From Nitrososphaerales archaeon TH5896 (GTDB lineage: Archaea; Thermoproteota; Nitrososphaeria; Nitrososphaerales; Nitrososphaeraceae), in assembly GCA_014523625.1 (NCBI GenBank), contig JAATVP010000128.1:1-8428 (forward strand): a stretch of DNA of 8,428 bases, written 5' to 3'. A program made the position numbers and the translations under genes. Below the pieces are notes generated by a model. The model made no database searches and had not been told where the DNA came from. It saw only the letters and a program-made list of their open reading frames with translations. Of the stretch, positions 4,596-8,428 are shown one piece after another; within the stretch, counting starts at the first letter, position 1, and each line of letters begins with the position of its first letter.

Positions 4596-6207
4596 AGGGA
4601 GCCACCGAGATAGGATAGCGGTTCAAACGGGGTTAAGCGGCGGCACAGTGAGTAACATTATTAGAGAATGGAGAGACCGCCTGGGCAATTACGAAGTCGA
4701 GGAAATGAGGGAGTTCTCCGTTATGTGTAGAAAGGCCGGTATAGCTCCCTCCCAATGTGTTCCCGCTTTTCGAGCTTTCGAGTTACAAAGAAAGTTGGGT
4801 TTCGACGAGGATGATCTTCAATTTTTTATAAGACGATTCTATTTGTCTTGCAGAGAATTCGGTCTAAAGGAAGATAGAGTAGCTTTCCTAGTAGCAGAGC
4901 TCATGAAAGTCAGCGAGAAAGTACCCATAGACCAACTTGAAGGATACATCGAAGAAATTAAGAGGGAAAAGGAAAGGCTAGAGAAAGCAGTTGAAATGCT
5001 AAGGGCAGATATTATGACTATACAAAATGGGCTGACCGACTTGCGTACCAAATACAACGCTGTCCTTTCTGAAATAATGCTGACGCGGTCATTGAAAGAA
5101 GAGCTAGGAAAGCATAGGATGGATTTGAATATTACTTCGAAACTAGTGCAGACTATCCAGCATATCAGTGATATGGACTTTGATGCAAACCAAATAATTT
5201 CACGGGTCTCGACAATTGAGGCTATGGAAAAGAAACAAGCTGGACTTCAAGCAGATATACTTGAGCAGGAAAAACAAGCGATAGAGTTACAGAAAACTAA
5301 TAATATTCTCTTGAATAGTATTAACTCCCATCGGCAGCTACTATCTGAATACCAACAGCTTCAATCCATGCAACTTGGGCTGAGAGAGCTTGATCTTTTG
5401 TATAATACCGTTACAGAGATATCTCGAGAAAACGGATTCTCGCCTGCTATGGCTGTCACTAAATTCATCGATGACGTCATTAACCATTACAAATATGTGG
5501 GAGGTTTTGAATCACGGATCCAAGAGCTGAAAGAAGAGAGTGAACATATCCAATTGGAAGTAGCAATGTTGAGGTCGACATCATCAAATTTGGAAGGGGC
5601 TGTTGATGCAACGGGAAAGTTATTATCTCTGGGATTAGACATGACTGAAATTGTTCGGCTGGCTAAGGACCCTGAGAAAGGAACAGTCAATAACGAACTT
5701 GATCATCATCAGGCATCTTGTCCACCCAAGTTTGATACACAAGAGGATAAAGATAATATGGCAATAGTAAGGGATTCCATTGAGCAGCTAAAAGAACCTA
5801 AACAAGAGCTTCCACTCGTAACAGAGAGTGAGCATGAATTCGTGCTGGCTAGTAATCGGTTAAAAACTGGACTTGTAACCGAGGTATTGTGTATTGCTTA
5901 CTTTGAAGAAGTTAGAACCAAAATCCAAGAACAGATCCTTTGCTCATATTGCTGTGCATGTTTGACATATGATCAATTTCAAGCATCCAAAAACGTCCTA
6001 GAAAAGCAGAAGGAATTGATACCGATCGCAGCGAGCATCAAAGGAGAGGCTGTACCGTTAAACGATCTAAAGAGATCCGCGATAATTGCCATACAAACCA
6101 TGAAACGGGCATTGGAAAAATCAGAGAACATCCATGATTCAGAGTCCGAGGCTGCTACTGTGGTCGCATTACAAAATGCAGTAATCGCACTTCAACACTT
6201 GGTATGA
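4564..6207 (+). CDS. Helix-turn-helix / coiled-coil protein (547 residues)
   Basis: Residues 5-37 form a helix-turn-helix (VIKEWLKGSHRDRIAVQTGL, then SGGTVSNIIREW), like resolvase or homeodomain-like DNA-binding segments. Residues 42-118 are a compact helical domain (MCRKAGIAPSQC... FYLSCREFGLKED). Residues about 123-275 are coiled coil (EEIKREKERLEKAVEML and similar heptads), 280-312 another helical unit (SRENGFSPAMAVTKFIDDVI), and 315-350 more coiled coil. After a polar linker (about 378-405) comes a C-terminal helical domain with a cysteine cluster CSYCCAC at 460-466 and the segment GEAVPLNDLKRSAIIAIQTM. I recall this architecture as lineage-expanded in Nitrososphaerota; its function is not known to me. 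The frame is blocked by TGA at 4555-4557, so ATG 4564 or 4573 must start it. Minus ORFs 4839-5057 and 5487-5690 are shadows. It could organise DNA as a long dimeric rod; that is inference. Confidence 0.85.
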   Translation: MRNMVIKEWLKGSHRDRIAVQTGLSGGTVSNIIREWRDRLGNYEVEEMREFSVMCRKAGIAPSQCVPAFRAFELQRKLGFDEDDLQFFIRRFYLSCREFGLKEDRVAFLVAELMKVSEKVPIDQLEGYIEEIKREKERLEKAVEMLRADIMTIQNGLTDLRTKYNAVLSEIMLTRSLKEELGKHRMDLNITSKLVQTIQHISDMDFDANQIISRVSTIEAMEKKQAGLQADILEQEKQAIELQKTNNILLNSINSHRQLLSEYQQLQSMQLGLRELDLLYNTVTEISRENGFSPAMAVTKFIDDVINHYKYVGGFESRIQELKEESEHIQLEVAMLRSTSSNLEGAVDATGKLLSLGLDMTEIVRLAKDPEKGTVNNELDHHQASCPPKFDTQEDKDNMAIVRDSIEQLKEPKQELPLVTESEHEFVLASNRLKTGLVTEVLCIAYFEEVRTKIQEQILCSYCCACLTYDQFQASKNVLEKQKELIPIAASIKGEAVPLNDLKRSAIIAIQTMKRALEKSENIHDSESEAATVVALQNAVIALQHLV

Positions 6208-6381
6208 AGACATCGGCAGATACAGACTGAATTATGCTACTTTTTGATGGCCTGTTATATCCAACATAAGTAGAGTCCTTCCTAGAAGTTCATGGAATTC
6301 ATTCTAAGATATTAGTATTAACAAGTATCTATATTGTGACATTTTTATACTTCGTTATCAAGTATTGTACTGGCTCTAGTC
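6208..6381 (+). other. Intergenic, possible T-rich terminator at its start
   Basis: There is no coding-like frame. ACTTTTTGATGG at 6238-6249, about 32 bases after the stop of the coiled-coil gene, could be an archaeal oligo-T terminator. The TATA box of the next gene is at 6342-6350. Confidence 0.35.
6342..6350 (+). promoter_or_regulatory. TATA box of the 6382 gene
   Basis: TTTTTATAC, 32-40 bases before ATG 6382, predicting a leader of about 10 bases. Confidence 0.6.
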
Positions 6382-6603
6382 ATGGATGATAATATCGAAC
6401 CTATCTTAGAACTTCAAAGATTGCTTTCGATGAATTGCAATATAGAAAGAGTTTACCCTGCGTCCCCTGCCTCTGATGCAGAGGTAAACATAGTAACTGT
6501 CGTCGTTATTTGCCCAGAGGGAACAACCCATACGATTAGGGCATATAGGGAAGAAGCTAGTGCATTAAGGGAGTATGTTAGACTTTTGAACCTAAAAAAG
6601 TGA
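6382..6603 (+). CDS. Small hypothetical protein (73 residues)
   Basis: The ORF begins MDDNIEPILELQRLLSMNCN, continues with a hydrophobic strand VNIVTVVVICPEG, and ends in a basic helix (AYREEASALREYVRLLNL). This gives an alpha-beta-alpha layout with no recognised family and no transmembrane segment or signal peptide. The two cysteines (Cys19, Cys44) are not arranged as a metal site. The TATA box at 6342-6350 sits at the distance expected for a nearly leaderless archaeal message, which supports ATG 6382. It follows the coiled-coil gene by 174 bases on the same strand with its own promoter, so it is probably an independent unit. It looks intact, unlike many neighbours. Confidence 0.65.
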   Translation: MDDNIEPILELQRLLSMNCNIERVYPASPASDAEVNIVTVVVICPEGTTHTIRAYREEASALREYVRLLNLKK

Positions 6604-6768
6604 TTCTAAATTGCTTGCTGCCTTCGATAAAGGAACACCTAGCTAGCTAACTCGAGACTATGTAGTTGATAATTCTATATATATGATCAGGTTATTCTGA
6701 TTGTAATACTTGAGTAACCGCTGAATAACTTAGATCGTTCTTTCATTCATCGAATAGCTGCGTCCTTG

Positions 6769-6793
6769 TGACTTAGTACTATGACTTAGTACT
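6769..6793. repeat. Tandem repeat TGACTTAGTACT x2
   Basis: TGACTTAGTACT at 6769-6780 and 6782-6793 with a single A between them, a 13-base period. Each copy contains the palindrome AGTACT. Confidence 0.75.
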
Positions 6794-6830
6794 GATCTCA
6801 TATAATCATGTAACAGGTTAGGCCGTTAAT

Positions 6831-6871
6831 CCGTTGCGGATCAGTTAAAAAAACCGTTTGCGGACTGCAAA
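6831..6871 (+). promoter_or_regulatory. Paired operator-like repeats upstream of a TATA box
   Basis: CCGTTGCGGA (6831-6840) and CCGTTTGCGGA (6854-6864) are direct repeats about two helical turns apart. The second also forms an inverted repeat, TTTGC (6857-6861) / GCAAA (6867-6871), that ends 4 bases before the TATA box at 6876-6884. This is a good position for an activator or repressor acting on the downstream promoter. Confidence 0.45.
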
Positions 6872-6875
6872 AGGC

Positions 6876-6884
6876 TTTATATAA
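6876..6884 (+). promoter_or_regulatory. Strong TATA box upstream of the small membrane protein
   Basis: TTTATATAA, the best TATA match in the window; a second, CTATATAATT, follows at about 6889-6898. Transcription starting near 6905-6925 would give a leader of 70-90 bases before ATG 6994, unusually long for an archaeon of this kind. AAACTTATCGA occurs twice in that leader (6907-6917 and 6958-6968). Confidence 0.6.
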
Positions 6885-6993
6885 ATGTCTATATAATTAA
6901 AACATTAAACTTATCGAATCAGTACGTTCGGCTAAGAGCAGATAACATTGTTAAGCAAAACTTATCGATTTCGTTCAGTGTAATTAAATTGGT

Positions 6994-7116
6994 ATGTTTG
7001 AGTCTTTGCTGATGCAAACATTCGACATAAGAGAAGCTGCTGTATTCATTCCTCTTGGATTTGGATTAGCAGTTGGACTAATCTATGCTATAATTTCATC
7101 AATACGTCGTTCTTAG
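6994..7116 (+). CDS. Small single-span membrane protein (40 residues)
   Basis: The ORF reads MFESLLMQTFDIREAAVFIP and then one hydrophobic helix (residues 16-35, ending GLIYAIISS), closing with a basic RRS tail. The charge pattern predicts the C terminus inside the cytoplasm. It has no recognised family. A strong, apparently regulated promoter stands upstream and its leader contains repeated AAACTTATCGA. Tiny single-span proteins of this sort often modulate a larger membrane complex or are toxic peptides, but nothing here decides between these. It is intact and compact, and the start is fixed by the lack of another in-frame ATG upstream after the promoter. Confidence 0.6.
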   Translation: MFESLLMQTFDIREAAVFIPLGFGLAVGLIYAIISSIRRS

Positions 7117-7157
7117 GCAGTGATTGTGCTCGATATAGAGGTTATTTCGTACCGTCA

Positions 7158-7383
7158 GTGATTTCTTCCCCAGAATTTTCATTTGGTAAGTCAAGGCCTC
7201 GGAAAACTAAAGATAGTAACCAATGCCACAATTGCAACGACATCCTTGTGAATTTTTTAGAAAAAGACGGGGAGTTCGATTCAGTTACAACCGCTACATA
7301 CTACTGCCAGTTGTCATTCGCCTTTTTCTACTACAGCACTTAACACAGTTATCAGTTTGTTGAACCCAGGATCCGTCAGATGA
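7158..7383 (+). pseudogene. Miniature zinc-ribbon protein broken by a frameshift
   Basis: The first frame, from GTG 7158, encodes a basic leader and CHNC at residues 23-26, then an acidic stretch (NFLEKDGEFDSVTTATYYCQ) with Cys50. It then drifts into LSFAFFYYST and stops at 7341-7343. Directly after the CAG codon (7308-7310), the next frame from 7312 reads CHSPFSTTALNTVISLLNPG and stops at TGA 7381-7383. Restoring two missing bases at 7311 would give C-Q-x-C-H, completing a CxxC...CxxC zinc ribbon of about 74 residues. The match between the frame switch and the exact spot where a second CxxC is needed makes a real deletion likely. GTG is the only reasonable start; no clear TATA box lies at the right distance. 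Confidence 0.5.
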
Positions 7384-7415
7384 CGCCTGAAACGTTTAGA
7401 GAACAATAGAAGAAT

Positions 7416-7423
7416 CTTATATA
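7416..7423 (+). promoter_or_regulatory. TATA box of the 7464 CxxC paralog and probably the dehydrogenase
   Basis: CTTATATA inside GAAGAATCTTATATAA (7409-7424), identical to 2106-2121. It lies 41-48 bases before ATG 7464. Confidence 0.7.
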
Positions 7424-7463
7424 AACAACATCTGCGTAGGAATAGTGTTACCAGTGAGATAAT

Positions 7464-7622
7464 ATGAGTTGGATTTACAAGTATTGTAACAGTATAATGG
7501 ATCAGACAAACTTTACAGAGTTCATAAAACAAAGCGACTACGACAAAAATAGCATTCAAGAAGCAAAAGTAGTATGTCACAGTTGGCGTATACTGCCAGA
7601 TCAGACTTATAGAGAGACTTAG
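7464..7622 (+). CDS. Miniature CxxC protein, copy 2 (52 residues)
   Basis: A paralog of the 2164-2319 gene, sharing YCNSIMD-TNFT-FIKQSD, QEAKV and H-W-R-L. Here the first cysteine of the CxxC is Tyr5 (WIYKYC), leaving Cys8; Cys38-His39 is present where copy 1 has Tyr-His. The core is conserved, mostly with conservative changes, and the promoter block is conserved too. The C-terminal tail (PDQTYRET) differs. It ends 7 bases before the dehydrogenase ATG at 7630, so the two are almost certainly on one transcript driven from the TATA at 7416-7423. Whether the protein still binds metal is doubtful given the missing ligand; it may now serve mainly as a leader ORF. Confidence 0.65.
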   Translation: MSWIYKYCNSIMDQTNFTEFIKQSDYDKNSIQEAKVVCHSWRILPDQTYRET

Positions 7623-7629
7623 AGATAAA

Positions 7630-8428
7630 ATGCGAGCCGCAGTTATTCCAAAAGTTCTAGGTAGATGGCAGGTTGAAGAAGTTCCAGTTCCCAAACCTGC
7701 CGCCAACCAAGTTCTGATAAAAATCCATGCAAGTGGATTGTGTTATTCTGATGTACATCTTACAAATGGAGATCTACCTTTTCCTTTACCTTTTCCTCTT
7801 ACTGCTGGTCACGAGCCGGTCGGAGAAATTGTGGAATTAGGTGATGGTGTTAGTACTCGAAAAAAAGGAGATAGAGTTGGTGTACCATTTCTACAAAGTT
7901 CTTGTGGTAGATGTGAATGGTGCCTATCCGGTAAGCCCTTATACTGTGAACAGCAGCAAGGTACAGGCGCTCAACTGCAAGGTGGTCATGCTGAATATAT
8001 GGTAGCAAATGCAAATGCAACAACGTTATTACCAAATGAAATATCATATGAACAAGCTGCGCCTGTGTTCTGTGCTGGCTACACAGTTTGGAGTGGATTA
8101 CGAGCTGCCGATCCAAAACCACATGAACGCATAGCGGTATTAGGAATAGGTGGATTAGGGCATTTAGGGATTCAATACTCTAAAGTATCTGGATTTGAAA
8201 CCATAGCGATTACTCATTCAAAAGACAAAGAAGAGTTAGCTATGAAACTGGGAGCAAGTCAAGTAGTGACCAATGGAGAAGAGCTCAGATCAGTAGGGGG
8301 AGCAGATGTAATACTTGTTACCAGCAACTCCTACAAGCCAGCGATTGATGCACTAAAGGGTCTGCGTCCTGAAGGACGTATGGTTATAATGGGTGTATCA
8401 ACTGAACCTTTGAATATACCGGCATTGC
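7630..8428 (+). CDS. Zinc-dependent alcohol dehydrogenase (MDR superfamily), 3' end outside the window
   Basis: The frame is open from ATG 7630 to the window edge (266 codons of a usual ~340). The N-terminal GroES-like domain has the catalytic zinc ligands Cys38, His61 with Glu62 (GHEPVGEIVELG), and Cys148; the structural zinc loop has Cys92, Cys95, Cys98 and Cys106 (CGRCEWCLSGKPLYC). The Rossmann domain has GIGGLGHLG at 172-180. At the end of the second strand the residues are ITHSK (194-198) with no acidic residue, which favours NADP(H) over NAD(H); this is an inference. It should oxidise or reduce a primary alcohol/aldehyde in the cytoplasm; the substrate cannot be read. It lies 7 bases after the small CxxC gene. 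Minus ORFs 7314-7706 and 7850-8122 are shadows. Confidence 0.95.
   Translation, partial: MRAAVIPKVLGRWQVEEVPVPKPAANQVLIKIHASGLCYSDVHLTNGDLPFPLPFPLTAGHEPVGEIVELGDGVSTRKKGDRVGVPFLQSSCGRCEWCLSGKPLYCEQQQGTGAQLQGGHAEYMVANANATTLLPNEISYEQAAPVFCAGYTVWSGLRAADPKPHERIAVLGIGGLGHLGIQYSKVSGFETIAITHSKDKEELAMKLGASQVVTNGEELRSVGGADVILVTSNSYKPAIDALKGLRPEGRMVIMGVSTEPLNIPAL

Larger units (their letters stand above)
6604..6875. other. Long intergenic region, no gene seen
   Basis: All six frames are closed by frequent stops; the longest peptide with an ATG is under 25 codons. The region holds an AT-rich TATATATA stretch (about 6677-6686), a 13-base tandem repeat (6769-6793), and, near the right end, the operator-like repeats at 6831-6871 before a strong TATA box. 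An unannotated small RNA cannot be excluded. Confidence 0.5.

Noticed and set aside
7314..7706. Minus-strand ORF of 130 codons with hydrophobic stretches
   Set aside because: Antisense to the conserved CxxC paralog and the dehydrogenase start; the paralog comparison shows the plus strand is the coding one.
7850..8122. Minus-strand ORF of 90 codons
   Set aside because: Antisense to the zinc-binding domain of the alcohol dehydrogenase; His/Leu-rich shadow.
1..8428. tRNA, rRNA, CRISPR array, transposase or integrase
   Set aside because: No cloverleaf, no regularly spaced repeats of 25-40 bases, and no recognisable recombinase motif in any frame read.

Overview
The window looks like an accessory, partly decayed stretch of an archaeal chromosome, most likely Nitrososphaerota (ammonia-oxidising archaea of the Nitrososphaera / Nitrosocosmicus kind). 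The reasons are low GC, archaeal TATA boxes (CTTATATA, TTTATATAA, TTTTTATAC, ATTTAAA) placed about 30-50 bases before short ORFs with near-leaderless starts, many very small CxxC proteins, and a long helix-turn-helix plus coiled-coil protein of a type I remember as expanded in that lineage. The assignment rests on recognition without a search. No rRNA, tRNA, CRISPR array, transposase or integrase was seen.

Layout. 1-2020: gene remnants, comprising a frame-disrupted C-terminal fragment (2-228), a doubtful cysteine-rich ORF (359-553), an unassignable stretch (554-1040), a small minus-strand protein (1051-1212), two overlapping plus-strand ORF pieces joined at a strong inverted repeat (1279-1576), and an antibiotic-biosynthesis-monooxygenase-like gene broken by a single amber codon (1645-2016, minus). 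2164-3500: a cluster of miniature zinc-finger proteins on both strands (2164-2319 +, 2329-2490 -, 2590-2781 -, 3324-3500 -) together with a truncated HTH protein (2898 onward). Two of the minus-strand genes carry copies of the same promoter cassette. 3563-3955: a membrane-anchored protein rich in N-glycosylation sequons. 4010-4560: remnants. 4564-6207: the dominant gene, a 547-residue HTH/coiled-coil protein whose start appears to have been rewritten by a small deletion. 6382-7116: two small orphan proteins separated by a long regulatory-looking intergenic region. 7158-7383: a zinc-ribbon gene broken by a frameshift. 7464-7622: a diverged second copy of the 2164 gene, including its promoter, placed 7 bases before a zinc-dependent alcohol dehydrogenase that runs off the right edge.

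The recurring theme is a set of six miniature zinc-binding-type proteins of about 50-75 residues in 5.4 kb, with duplicated promoters and duplicated genes, mixed with two HTH proteins. This suggests a fast-evolving regulatory neighbourhood rather than a metabolic operon. Only the alcohol dehydrogenase and the dead monooxygenase have recognisable enzymatic roles. Several short genes were found by reading all frames for coding-like peptides; where both strands read plausibly, this is stated.
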